64,000 bases of DNA from NCBI RefSeq assembly GCF_003703835.1, contig NZ_RDQR01000001.1, positions 124,001-188,000 on the forward strand. Reading direction: 5' to 3'. This stretch comes from Auritidibacter ignavus (lineage in GTDB: Bacteria > Actinomycetota > Actinomycetes > Actinomycetales > Micrococcaceae). Positions 45,961 through 55,182 of this stretch are shown piece by piece (the stretch's first letter is position 1; each line of letters opens with the position of its first letter). Made by a program: the position numbers and the translations under genes. A model generated the notes under the pieces. That model was not told the DNA's origin, searched no databases, and saw nothing but the letters and a program-made list of their open reading frames with translations.

Positions 45961-46956
45961 CTAGTCCAGTGAGCGTTCGGCGTGCTGCGCGGCACGCCAG
46001 CGGAAGAATACTGCTAGCAATCCGCCAGAAATATTGTGCCAAACACTGAATACGGCGGCCGGTAGCGCCGCGGTGGGGTTGAAGTGGGACGCGGCGAGCG
46101 TTGCGGCCAGTCCAGAGTTCTGCATCCCGACCTCGACCGAGGTCGTGCGGGCCACACGCGAGGGGTAGCCAAATAACCGCGCGGCGCCATAGCCCAGCAG
46201 GTAACCAATCCCGTTGTGCACGATGACCGCCAGTAGCACCAAACAGCCAGCGGTGACGATGGCATCAGCAGAACCGGACACCACAGCAATCACCACGTAG
46301 GCAATGCCGAGCACACTCACCCACGGTAAAAGTGGCAGAATCTTGTCGATCCACTGACGCAACAGCCACCGCACGAGCAGACCGGCCACAATCGGGATCA
46401 GCACCATCTGCACGATAGACCACGCCATGCTCCCGGCATCCACGGGCAAGAGTGCTCCGGCCAGCCACTGGGTCAACAGCGGGGTAATAATCGGGGCCAG
46501 CAGGGTCGAAACCGAGGTGATCGTCACCGACAGCGCCACATCCCCCTTGGCCAAATAGGTAATCACGTTCGAGGAGGTCCCGCCGGGGGCACAACCGACC
46601 AGAATCACCCCGACCGCCAACTCCGCAGGGAGCTGGAAAATCCACACCAGTCCCACCGCAAGCACCGGCATGATCACGTATTGAGCCATAGTGCCCAACA
46701 GCACCGGCAGGGGACGTTTAACCACCAGCGCAAAGTCCGGCAGGGTTAACGTCAGTCCCATGGCGAACATGATGATCCCCAAGGCAATATTGGTGAACTC
46801 TCCCAGCCCGGCGGTCTGGTCGGGGAAGAAGAACCCCACGAGAAAAGCCACAATAATAATGGCTGGGAAAACCGTCACGGCCAGCCGGGCTGACCGGTCT
46901 TCTTTGACCTGTGCGGTGTGGGTGAGTTCTTGAGTGCTGGGGTCTTGTTCAGCCAC
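45961..46956 (-). CDS. Bile acid:sodium symporter family transporter
   Basis: A 331-residue membrane protein with about nine to ten hydrophobic segments. VGCAPGGTSSNVITYLAKGD and VALSVTITSVSTLLAPIITP in the first half and SVEVGMQNSGLAATLAASHF in the second are signatures of the BASS family, whose bacterial members move bile acids, pantothenate, pyruvate or other organic anions with sodium. The true substrate cannot be read from sequence. It stands alone, divergent from the small membrane protein at 47183. Confidence 0.88.
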   Translation of the reverse strand: MAEQDPSTQELTHTAQVKEDRSARLAVTVFPAIIIVAFLVGFFFPDQTAGLGEFTNIALGIIMFAMGLTLTLPDFALVVKRPLPVLLGTMAQYVIMPVLAVGLVWIFQLPAELAVGVILVGCAPGGTSSNVITYLAKGDVALSVTITSVSTLLAPIITPLLTQWLAGALLPVDAGSMAWSIVQMVLIPIVAGLLVRWLLRQWIDKILPLLPWVSVLGIAYVVIAVVSGSADAIVTAGCLVLLAVIVHNGIGYLLGYGAARLFGYPSRVARTTSVEVGMQNSGLAATLAASHFNPTAALPAAVFSVWHNISGGLLAVFFRWRAAQHAERSLD

Positions 46957-47182
46957 AGTACCTGCCTTCGAGTCACGAGGTGTCTCCGGTCCGACACCAC
47001 GCAGCGGGCGGTGCAGATCGGTCTATCTGTCGGTTCAGTAGAATCCCTGGTCTGGTGTCGTGTCAAAACCGATGACCACCGGTGACCACATAGTGAGCAC
47101 CGGTAGTGCGAGCTCAGGTTCAGATGGGGTGAGTTGTAGGCTGGAGTCACGGTGGCCAATCGTGTAGAGGAGATGAACACAG

Positions 47183-47446
47183 ATGACGCTCAACAGCAGA
47201 AAAGCCCTGATCATCGGCGCTCTCATCGGGCTCGTGGCGTCCTCGGTCGTCGAGGGCATCCGGTGGCTGACCGGCCAACGGATCATCGAGGATCTGCTGG
47301 GTACGCTGGTGACCATCGCACTGTTTACCCTGGCCGGAGCGGTCCTGGGTTTGTGGCTGTATCAGGTCCGTCGCCGTTCCGCCGAAACTGACTCCTCAGG
47401 CACGGGCTCGTCGAGCTCCTCGAGCTCGCACCGTTCTCAGCGGTGA
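47183..47446 (+). CDS. Small two-helix membrane protein
   Basis: An 87-residue protein with two hydrophobic segments (ALIIGALIGLVASSVVEGIR and LLGTLVTIALFTLAGAVLGL), a short basic tract (YQVRRRSAET) and a Ser-rich tail. ATG 47183 follows GAGGAG at good spacing, and a TAGGCT -10 candidate lies about 40 bases upstream. Not assigned to a family. It ends two bases from the convergent P-type ATPase stop. Confidence 0.7.
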   Translation: MTLNSRKALIIGALIGLVASSVVEGIRWLTGQRIIEDLLGTLVTIALFTLAGAVLGLWLYQVRRRSAETDSSGTGSSSSSSSHRSQR

Positions 47447-47447
47447 T

Positions 47448-50225
47448 CTAACCGTCAGCAGAGCCACGGTGTGCCAGTCGGCGCACCAGCTTCTCGCCCT
47501 CAACAATCAACAGCACCGTCGATCCGATCGCCGTGCACATCAGCCATTCGGTGACCGACAAGGCGGTCAGACCAATCAGATCCGCGATCGGCTCCCAACT
47601 GGATGCCAACCACTGCAACCCCAGAGCAGCCAGCGCTGAAATGAGCAGGAGCGGGTTCGAGAAGGGGTTGAGCCGGAACACCGATTGACGTTCTGCCCGG
47701 GCGGAGAACACCTGGAAGAAGTTAAACATCACCATGGTGATCAATGCCAGGGTACGACAGTGGTCGAGCTCGAGACCAGCTTCGTGGGCCATCCGGTAAA
47801 CCAGCAAGGTGCCCACACCCATCCAGGTACCGGTGATCACCGTGCGCAACCACATGGTGCGGTTCAGTACGCCCTCAGAACGTGGTCGGGGAGACTGGTC
47901 CAGTTCGTCTCCTTCACCTTTTTCGAAGGCCAGGGCAATGTCCTGAATACCGTTGGTCACCACGTTCATGAACAGCAACATCACCGGCAAGAAGATCAGT
48001 GGTAACTCGGTGAAGGTGTTGACGGCGACCGCGATCAACGCGGCAAGACCGTTGGAGAGCAGGAAGAAGGTGGCTTTACGAATCGAGGAGAACGTAATGC
48101 GCCCCTGGCGCACCGCCTCGACGATGGTCACGAAGTTGTCGTCGGTGAGTACGACATCGGAGGCTTCCCGGGCCACGTCGGTGCCGGACTCGCCCATCGC
48201 CACACCGATCGAGGCGGCTTTCAGCGCCGGCGCGTCATTGACGCCGTCACCGGTAATGGCCACGATTTTGTCCTGTTCTTGCAGAACTTTGACGACGCGC
48301 AGTTTGTCCTGCGGTGACATGCGGGCAGCGACGGTGATCTGTGGCAGTCGCTCCACCAGTTCAGGATCAGACAGTTCCGCCAGCTCGGTGCCGGTGATGA
48401 CCGACTCCGCTTCGGAGTGGCGGGAGCTGGTGGTCTGTGTCGGGGCCAAACCCAACCGGTCGGCGATCGCCGCGGCGGTGGTGGGGTGATCACCGGTAAT
48501 CATCATCACGTGCACGCCAGCCTCACGGCACTGGGCAATAGCGTCTTCCACGCCCCCACGCGGTGGGTCCATCATCGCTTGCAGACCACTGAGTTCCATT
48601 CCGGTGGGTCTCGGAGCCTGAGAGTTTTCGAACTCTTCCACCAGCTCGTCGAGTTCGTCGTCGGCAATCTGGCGGTGAGCGGTGGCAATCACGCGCAGCC
48701 CGCGGTGAGCCATCTCCGAGACGGCTTTCCGGGCTTTATGGGCGGTCTCCTCGTCCACGGTGCAGAAATCCAAAATCGTTTCAGGAGCACCCTTGGCATG
48801 CAAGACCGCGGTACCATCCGGATCAGTGCGGATGGTTTGCGAGTAGGCCAGCTCGGGCTCATAGGGCATGGAGGCCATCGGCGTTTGACCCCGCTCCTGG
48901 CTCGTGACCTGTTCCGATTCGAGCCCAGACACCGCCATGGCCACATCCACCGCGTCACCGATCAGATCAAGCAGAGAACCTTCGCTGTCGGTTCCTTCAC
49001 TATCGGCATCCGCACCGTCGCGGTCGCCCTCGGCTGCCGGAACGGCGTCGTTGGTGAGCGCCCCGGTGCGCAAGCACTGCGTCTGCGCTGCGGTGTAATC
49101 TTCCAGCTCTTCACGGTTCTCCCCGCTGATGGTCACGGTTCCCGCATCTGGAGTCCACAGTTGTTCGACGGTCATACGGTTGACCGTCAGCGTCCCGGTT
49201 TTATCGGATCCGATCACGGTGGTGGATCCCAAGGTTTCGACACTGTGGAGTTGGCGAACGACCGCACGGTGTTTGGCCATACGAGACACACCGACGCCCA
49301 TGGCTACTGAGAGCACAATGGGTAGCGCTTCGGGCATCGCGGAGACCACCAAGGCGACAGTGATCAGGAAGGTATCGCCGATCGTGGTGCCCATGATCAG
49401 GCTAGAAATGAAGGTCAGGATCGCCACGCCCAGAATCACGTAGGCGATGTTGCGTTCCAGCTGGTCGGTGAGAATCTGCAACGGTGTTTTGGCCGATTCT
49501 GTGCTGACCAGTTCGGCAATGTGTCCCAGCTCGGTATCGGTACCGGTGGCGACCACCACACCGCGGGCCCGGCCTGAAATGACCAGGGTGCCCGAGTAGC
49601 CCATATTGATGCGGTCGCCCAGGGAGATATCGGCCTCAAGGACCTCGTCGTGTTTGCTCACCGCCATCGCTTCTCCAGTGAGCATGGATTCATCAACTTG
49701 GAGGCCGTTAGACTCCAGAATTCTCACATCGGCGGCAATCTGGTCCCCCGATTCCAGATACAGCACATCACCGGGAACGACATCACTGGCCGGAATCTGC
49801 GACTGTTCGCCTGCTCGAATCACCGTCGCGGTCGGGGCCGATAGTTCTTGCAGGGCTTTGACATCACGTTCTGCTTTGCGGGCCTGCCAGAAACCGATAC
49901 TGGCGTTGAGCAACAACACCAAAACGATCACCAGGACATCGAACCATTCCTGCAGTACAGCGGTCACCACCGCGGCGACGGCCAAAAAGAGCACCATCGG
50001 TGAGCGGAACTGTTTGGCCAAGGTGACATACCACGCGTCGCTGTCGGAGGTGGGCAACCCGTTGGGGCCACATTTCTCTAAGCGTCGTTGGTGCTCCTGG
50101 GAGCTGAGTCCCTCAGCGGTGGTTTCCACCGCCTGAAAGGTCTGGTCAACACTGAGCTCATGCCATTGCTGGGCGTTGGGAGGTGAGAATAATGACGATG
50201 TCTTCTGGACGGTCGTGGTGGCCAA
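47448..50225 (-). CDS. P-type cation-transporting ATPase (Ca2+/Na+-type P2)
   Basis: A 925-residue membrane pump. Cation-ATPase N domain (WHELSVDQTFQAVETTAEG), actuator loop VDESMLTGEAMAVSK, transmembrane motif VSAMPEALPIVLSV (the PEGLP position reads PEALP), phosphorylation site GSDKTGTLTVNRMT, nucleotide site HAKGAPETIL, hinge ITGDGVNDAPALKAASIGVA and a C-terminal cation-ATPase domain with about six more helices. Most like calcium- or sodium/potassium-type bacterial ATPases, but the ion is not certain. The segment after the phosphorylation site has an acidic low-complexity stretch (AAEGDRDGADADSEGTDSEG). Confidence 0.92.
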   Translation of the reverse strand: MATTTVQKTSSLFSPPNAQQWHELSVDQTFQAVETTAEGLSSQEHQRRLEKCGPNGLPTSDSDAWYVTLAKQFRSPMVLFLAVAAVVTAVLQEWFDVLVIVLVLLLNASIGFWQARKAERDVKALQELSAPTATVIRAGEQSQIPASDVVPGDVLYLESGDQIAADVRILESNGLQVDESMLTGEAMAVSKHDEVLEADISLGDRINMGYSGTLVISGRARGVVVATGTDTELGHIAELVSTESAKTPLQILTDQLERNIAYVILGVAILTFISSLIMGTTIGDTFLITVALVVSAMPEALPIVLSVAMGVGVSRMAKHRAVVRQLHSVETLGSTTVIGSDKTGTLTVNRMTVEQLWTPDAGTVTISGENREELEDYTAAQTQCLRTGALTNDAVPAAEGDRDGADADSEGTDSEGSLLDLIGDAVDVAMAVSGLESEQVTSQERGQTPMASMPYEPELAYSQTIRTDPDGTAVLHAKGAPETILDFCTVDEETAHKARKAVSEMAHRGLRVIATAHRQIADDELDELVEEFENSQAPRPTGMELSGLQAMMDPPRGGVEDAIAQCREAGVHVMMITGDHPTTAAAIADRLGLAPTQTTSSRHSEAESVITGTELAELSDPELVERLPQITVAARMSPQDKLRVVKVLQEQDKIVAITGDGVNDAPALKAASIGVAMGESGTDVAREASDVVLTDDNFVTIVEAVRQGRITFSSIRKATFFLLSNGLAALIAVAVNTFTELPLIFLPVMLLFMNVVTNGIQDIALAFEKGEGDELDQSPRPRSEGVLNRTMWLRTVITGTWMGVGTLLVYRMAHEAGLELDHCRTLALITMVMFNFFQVFSARAERQSVFRLNPFSNPLLLISALAALGLQWLASSWEPIADLIGLTALSVTEWLMCTAIGSTVLLIVEGEKLVRRLAHRGSADG

Positions 50226-50337
50226 CGCAGTCTCCTCATCCTGGCCTGTACTGCTCAGTCTCTCCGTGTCTTATTCTAGGCAATCAACCTGCTCAGAGGG
50301 GTTGAGACGTTGCTAACGCCTCCGAACACAACGCCAG

Positions 50338-50976
50338 CTATTTCACGCCGGCGTCTTTGAGAATTTTGCGTACGCGGAACGCTAGCACCAAGGAAATAAT
50401 CCCCGAGATGATGGCAAACAGGCCGAGTACCCACACCAGACTGATGATGGTGGCCCCAGGCTGGACGAGCAAAAGTACGCCGAGCACCAGACCAGCAATC
50501 ATCATCAGCACGCCCAACAGGGTGCTCCAGCCACCGGTGTACCGAGAGGCGATGACGAAGATTCCGCGCAACAACACGGCGGCGACGATAATCCAGGACG
50601 CCACCAACAACAGCACGCTTCCGGAAATCAGCGGGAAAACGATGAACAGCAACCCCAGCAGCAACGAGATGATGCCGGTGGCCACGATCCAGCCCCAGCC
50701 AGGCTCATCGGCCTTACGCTCACGATGGGCATCAACGAATTCCGCCACACTGTAGACCACCAGTCCAACCCCGATAAAGACCGCTGCCAGTGTGCCGAGC
50801 GCGGGGGCGAGAATTGCTGGCGCCAGCACCATCAGCACACCGATGATCAACGCAAAAATCCCGCGGAAAAGTATGGTCCCGAAACTCAGTTTCCGCACGA
50901 AGCTGCGCACCTGGTCCTGTGCGACGAATTCGGGAGGGGTCTCGGAGGGTTGAGAGGCGTCGTGAGGGGTGGACAT
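50338..50976 (-). CDS. DUF308 (HdeD-like) membrane protein
   Basis: A 212-residue protein with a hydrophilic N-terminus and six regularly spaced hydrophobic helices, e.g. GIFALIIGVLMVLAPAILAP, GIISLLLGLLFIVFPLISG, GVLMMIAGLVLGVLLLVQPG. The repeated Gly-rich pairs ending in P are the DUF308/HdeD pattern, linked in enterobacteria to acid stress; the function here is unknown. ATG 50976 follows AAGGAG; an in-frame extension to 51069 is unlikely. Confidence 0.82.
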   Translation of the reverse strand: MSTPHDASQPSETPPEFVAQDQVRSFVRKLSFGTILFRGIFALIIGVLMVLAPAILAPALGTLAAVFIGVGLVVYSVAEFVDAHRERKADEPGWGWIVATGIISLLLGLLFIVFPLISGSVLLLVASWIIVAAVLLRGIFVIASRYTGGWSTLLGVLMMIAGLVLGVLLLVQPGATIISLVWVLGLFAIISGIISLVLAFRVRKILKDAGVK

Positions 50977-51135
50977 AACCGGCTCCTTAAAGTGGTTGTG
51001 ATCAGCGGCGATTATGAGCAATTGCTGAAATCGGTCCTGAGGTGTGTTTAGTTCTATCCTCGCCGTCACCCTCCAGTTTTTGCTAGTCGATGTCTTCGTG
51101 TTTCACTGTTACTGAAGTTGTGCCACAGTAGGGGT

Positions 51136-51618
51136 ATGACTGATGCACAAACCGCTCGACTCGTCCAGGGCGATGTTGCCCCCGATTTCACCTTGCCAGA
51201 TGCCCGCGGCCAGCAGGTCAGCCTCAGCGATTATTCCGGTGACAAAGTAATCGTCTATTTCTATCCTCGGGCGATGACTCCTGGGTGCACCACCGAGGCG
51301 TGCGATTTCCGAGATAACCTCAACCGCTTCGCACAGGATGGCTACCAGGTGGTGGGTATTTCGCCGGACCCGGTCGACAAGCTCGAAAAATTCACGGAGA
51401 AAGAAGATTTGAATTTCCCGGTGCTCTCCGATGCCGATCACGCCGTCGCCGAAACCTACGGAGCCTGGGGCGAGAAAAAGAATTACGGAAAAGTCACCGA
51501 AGGCTTGATTCGTTCGACCATTGTTGTTGGTCCCGATGGCACCGTCGAACTGGCTCAATATAATGTTCGCGCCACAGGGCACGTGTCGAAATTGCGTCGC
51601 GACCTCGGATTGGACTAA
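51136..51618 (+). CDS. bcp: Thioredoxin-dependent thiol peroxidase (BCP-type peroxiredoxin)
   Basis: A 160-residue peroxiredoxin that reduces peroxides in the cytosol. The N-terminal GDVAPDFTLPDARGQQVSLS leads to the active-site YFYPRAMTPGCTTEACDFRD, with peroxidatic Cys51 and a second Cys56 as in E. coli Bcp, then VVGISPDPVDKLEKFTEKED. ATG 51136 (preceded by AGGGG close by) is preferred to the in-frame 51118. It stands alone between DUF308 and tRNA-Leu. Confidence 0.93.
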   Translation: MTDAQTARLVQGDVAPDFTLPDARGQQVSLSDYSGDKVIVYFYPRAMTPGCTTEACDFRDNLNRFAQDGYQVVGISPDPVDKLEKFTEKEDLNFPVLSDADHAVAETYGAWGEKKNYGKVTEGLIRSTIVVGPDGTVELAQYNVRATGHVSKLRRDLGLD

Positions 51619-51720
51619 CCAAACGAGACCCACCAGACGGTCCAGACTAGCCAGGGGCCGACAAATGCGGTAAACGGAAGTCGTTTCAGCTACACTGGTC
51701 TACGGTCTTCGCCGACCGTT

Positions 51721-51801
<81 letters not shown>

Positions 51802-51857
51802 CTGTTGAGATTGAGTGAGCAGTTATCTACCGAGTCATCGCGTGATGGGGGCTAGCT

Positions 51858-53558
51858 ATGGAACTCTCACGCCGCTCGTTGCTGAGTGCGGTTGCTGCCG
51901 GTGGGCTCGGTCTGGTCGGCGCCCGGCACCTTTCCCCGGCCGTGGCTTCCACCCCGAAACCACCCCGTTTGGCCCAGCCATCCTCCGGCACGCTCCGGTT
52001 AGGCATTCCCAGTCGGCCGATGTCCACCGATCCTTCGGTGGTCAGTGACCACGATTCGTTGCGGCTCACCCGACAGGTCTACGACACACTGGTGGCTATC
52101 ACCCCGGACACCGGTGAACCCACCGCCCGACTGGCACTGGAATGGGACCGTTCTGCCGACCATTTGCGTTACGATTTCACGTTGCGTGACGACGTAGAGT
52201 TCCACGACGGAACACCGCTGACTGCCGAGATCGTGGCCCAAAATTTTCAGCGCTGGGCCACCCTTCCCGAGCGGTTAGACGAGGCGGGAATATCTACGCG
52301 CCCCCGACTGGCCTTCGCCATAGTCTTTGGCGGCTATACCGGTGAGACCGAGTGTCTGTATGACTCCAGTGAGGCCGTCGATGATACCCATTTCCGACTT
52401 CAGCTTCACCAACCGATCTCAGGTTTGGTCTCGGCGCTGACGGACCCGTCTTTTGCCATCACCTGCCCTGAGGACTGGCCGGCGTTCGATCAGGAACTAT
52501 CCCGCCTGAATGCTGACCCCGAGGCGACCGAGATCATCTGGCCGATGGTTCCCCTATCGGGCACCGGTAGCTTTACCTGGCCCGAGAACATCGACTCGGA
52601 CGCAACCAGCGTGACGTTGACCCGCACCGAGACGGCCGTTTCCAATCCAGATATTCCCACCGAAGAACAGGTCACCGAAGTCCACGCGGTGGTGGTCACC
52701 AGTGTGCACCAGCGACTCTACGGCCTCGAGTCCGACCAGCTCGATGCATTCGATGGGGTAGCCCCGGCGGTCTTACGCCCGTTGGTGCAAAACGGTTTCC
52801 AAGTCATTCAGCGCGACCCGATGTCCACCGTGTATGTGGGCTTCAACCAGCAGCACCCGGTGGTGTCCTCGTTGCAAGTGCGCCAGGCGGTCGCCCACGC
52901 GATTGACAGCCAAGACCTGGTCAACGAAACCATGCTGTCCGGGTCGATGGTGGCCGATCATTTCCTCCCGCCAGCGATCATGCAGGCCCCAGAAGACATC
53001 CAGTCCTATCCTTTCGACGTAGCCAGAGCCCAAGAGTTGCTGGACTCATCGGCCTATCAAGGCCAGGAACTGGAGTTCTGGTATCCGATCGAGGTCGGTC
53101 GTCCATATCTACCCAATCCCGAGGCGGTCTACGCCAAAATCTCGGAGGATCTGGCAACCATTGGCCTGGTGCTCAAACCGGTGCCCGTCCCCTGGGAGGA
53201 CTACTACCTGCAACAGGTCCTGTCCGCCAATTCCAACCGGGCCTTCCACCTACTCGGTGCCCACGCGGTCACCCGCGACCCGTTACGCATGCTGGCTCGA
53301 CTGTTCGGACCCCCGAACCCCGAATTCGGGTGGGAAAACCCGATGGTAGCCCAGACACTGCGCACCGCCCGCAGCGAATTGGATTCTTCCGCCCGTGACC
53401 GACAGCTCGCCCGTATTTCTCGCGCCGCCGCTCTGGATCTGCCGGCTTTTCCGCTGGCCTTTCCGATTTCCTCGCTGGCTTCGGGGTCTCGGGTGCAGTA
53501 CTACCCGATTTCGCCGGTGCTCGATGAACATTTTGACCACCTGCGGCTCAGCCAGTAA
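51858..53558 (+). CDS. ABC-type substrate-binding protein (family 5), Tat-exported
   Basis: A 566-residue peptide/nickel-type binding protein. The N-terminus LSRRSLLSAVAAGGLGLVGA has a twin-arginine signal (Arg5-Arg6) rather than a lipobox, followed by an Ala-Ser cleavage-like site (AVAS). LALEWDRSADHLRYDFTLRD with VEFHDGTPLTAEIVAQNFQR is the family signature and VRQAVAHAIDSQDLVNETML the second. No permease or ATPase lies nearby, so it is an orphan that may use transporters elsewhere. It directly follows tRNA-Leu, 56 bases downstream. Confidence 0.87.
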   Translation: MELSRRSLLSAVAAGGLGLVGARHLSPAVASTPKPPRLAQPSSGTLRLGIPSRPMSTDPSVVSDHDSLRLTRQVYDTLVAITPDTGEPTARLALEWDRSADHLRYDFTLRDDVEFHDGTPLTAEIVAQNFQRWATLPERLDEAGISTRPRLAFAIVFGGYTGETECLYDSSEAVDDTHFRLQLHQPISGLVSALTDPSFAITCPEDWPAFDQELSRLNADPEATEIIWPMVPLSGTGSFTWPENIDSDATSVTLTRTETAVSNPDIPTEEQVTEVHAVVVTSVHQRLYGLESDQLDAFDGVAPAVLRPLVQNGFQVIQRDPMSTVYVGFNQQHPVVSSLQVRQAVAHAIDSQDLVNETMLSGSMVADHFLPPAIMQAPEDIQSYPFDVARAQELLDSSAYQGQELEFWYPIEVGRPYLPNPEAVYAKISEDLATIGLVLKPVPVPWEDYYLQQVLSANSNRAFHLLGAHAVTRDPLRMLARLFGPPNPEFGWENPMVAQTLRTARSELDSSARDRQLARISRAAALDLPAFPLAFPISSLASGSRVQYYPISPVLDEHFDHLRLSQ

Positions 53559-53678
53559 CCCATCTCTGTGACGCGGTGAGACTGAGCTGATCCGGCTGAT
53601 CGGTAGTAGAGTGAACCTGTTAGATGATCCGCGGCCGCGCGCCGGTCAGATAGTCGATCCGAAAATCAGGAGATAGAC

Positions 53679-55160
53679 GTGCCGCACGAAAGCGACTCCC
53701 CCGTTTATGATGTTGTTCTGATCGGGGGCGGGATTATGTCCGCCACGCTCGGAACTTTCCTCAAGGTTCTCGAGCCGAACTGGTCAGTTGCCCTGTACGA
53801 AAACCTCAATCAGGCCGGTCAGGAGTCTTCTGACCCCTGGAACAACGCCGGTACCGGTCATGCCGCACTGTGCGAACTGAACTACTCGCCACAGCAAGCT
53901 GACGGATCCGTAGACATCACCAAGGCCGTCAACATCAACGAGCAGTACCACGTCTCCGAACAGTTCTGGTCCTACCTGGTGCGTAACGGCACCCTGACCG
54001 ACCCGCAGAGCTTTATTCACCGTCTGCCACACATGAGCTTCGTGTGGGGTGATGATCATGCGAACTATCTGAAGACCCGCTACGAGGCGATGAAGGCTCA
54101 CCCACTGTTTTCCAACATCGAATACAGCGAGGATCCCGAGACCATCGGCTCCTGGGCTCCGTTGCTCACCGAGGGACGCATTGGTTCCCAACGACTGGCT
54201 GCCTCCCGCGTGGAGACCGGTACCGATGTGGACTTCGGGGCGCTCTCTCGCCAGCTGGTTTCTCAGCTCGACGATTACGTTGATATCCGCTTCGGCCACC
54301 AGGTCAAGTCTCTAACACGTGGCTCGGATGGTCGCTGGGAGGTATCGGTCAAGGACAAGATCGGCGACCGGGAATTCACTGCCCGGTCACGCTTCGTCTT
54401 CATTGGTGCCGGCGGTGGCGCCCTGCCGTTGCTACAGTCCTCCGGTATCCCTGAGGCCAAAGGCTTCGGCGGTTTCCCGATTTCCGGGAAGTTCCTGCGG
54501 TGCCATAACCAGCAGGTCATCTCCCAGCACAACGCCAAAGTCTACGGTCAGGCCCAGGTCGGTGCTCCTCCGATGTCGGTCCCGCACCTCGATACCCGTT
54601 TTGTCGACGGGCGCCGTTCGCTGATGTTTGGCCCCTACGCTGGGTTCTCCACCAACTTCCTGAAGACCGGCTCCTTATTGGATCTTCCGCTGTCGGTGCG
54701 TGGACACAATATTCTGCCGATGCTCAACGTGGCCAAGGACAACCTGGATCTGGTCAAGTATTTGGTCTCGGAGTTGACCACCTCCACGTCCAAGAAATTC
54801 GCATCCCTGGAGGACTTCTATCCGGCCGGTGACCAGCAGGACTGGGAGATGATCACCGCCGGTCAGCGTGTCCAGGTGATGAAAAAGGACGCCAAGAAAG
54901 GCGGCGTGCTGCAGTTCGGTACCGAACTGGTCACCTCCGAGGATGGCACCATTTCGGCCCTGCTGGGTGCTTCCCCGGGTGCTTCCACCGCGGCACCGAT
55001 CATGCTCAACCTGCTGAATAAGTGCTTCCCGGCCCGGGCTGAGCAATGGCGTCCGACCTTGGAAGAAATCATCCCGTCCTTCGGCCAGAAGCTGGCCGAT
55101 AATCCGGACCTGTACGAAGAAATTGTCGCCGAGAATGCTAAGACACTGAAACTGGCCTAA
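53679..55160 (+). CDS. mqo: Malate:quinone oxidoreductase
   Basis: A 493-residue peripheral membrane flavoprotein oxidising malate to oxaloacetate with electrons passed to quinone. VYDVVLIGGGIMSATLGTFL is the FAD-binding motif; WNNAGTGHAALCELNYSPQQ, FIGAGGGALPLLQSSGIPEA, FGPYAGFSTNFLKTGSLLDL and LLGASPGASTAAPIMLNLLN are diagnostic of Mqo. It starts with GTG 53679 behind AGGAGA. A TAGAGT element about 70 bases upstream is a candidate -10. It converges with sbcC, 22 bases apart. Confidence 0.96.
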   Translation: MPHESDSPVYDVVLIGGGIMSATLGTFLKVLEPNWSVALYENLNQAGQESSDPWNNAGTGHAALCELNYSPQQADGSVDITKAVNINEQYHVSEQFWSYLVRNGTLTDPQSFIHRLPHMSFVWGDDHANYLKTRYEAMKAHPLFSNIEYSEDPETIGSWAPLLTEGRIGSQRLAASRVETGTDVDFGALSRQLVSQLDDYVDIRFGHQVKSLTRGSDGRWEVSVKDKIGDREFTARSRFVFIGAGGGALPLLQSSGIPEAKGFGGFPISGKFLRCHNQQVISQHNAKVYGQAQVGAPPMSVPHLDTRFVDGRRSLMFGPYAGFSTNFLKTGSLLDLPLSVRGHNILPMLNVAKDNLDLVKYLVSELTTSTSKKFASLEDFYPAGDQQDWEMITAGQRVQVMKKDAKKGGVLQFGTELVTSEDGTISALLGASPGASTAAPIMLNLLNKCFPARAEQWRPTLEEIIPSFGQKLADNPDLYEEIVAENAKTLKLA

Positions 55161-55182
55161 GCCAGGCCCCCAGTCATGGGGT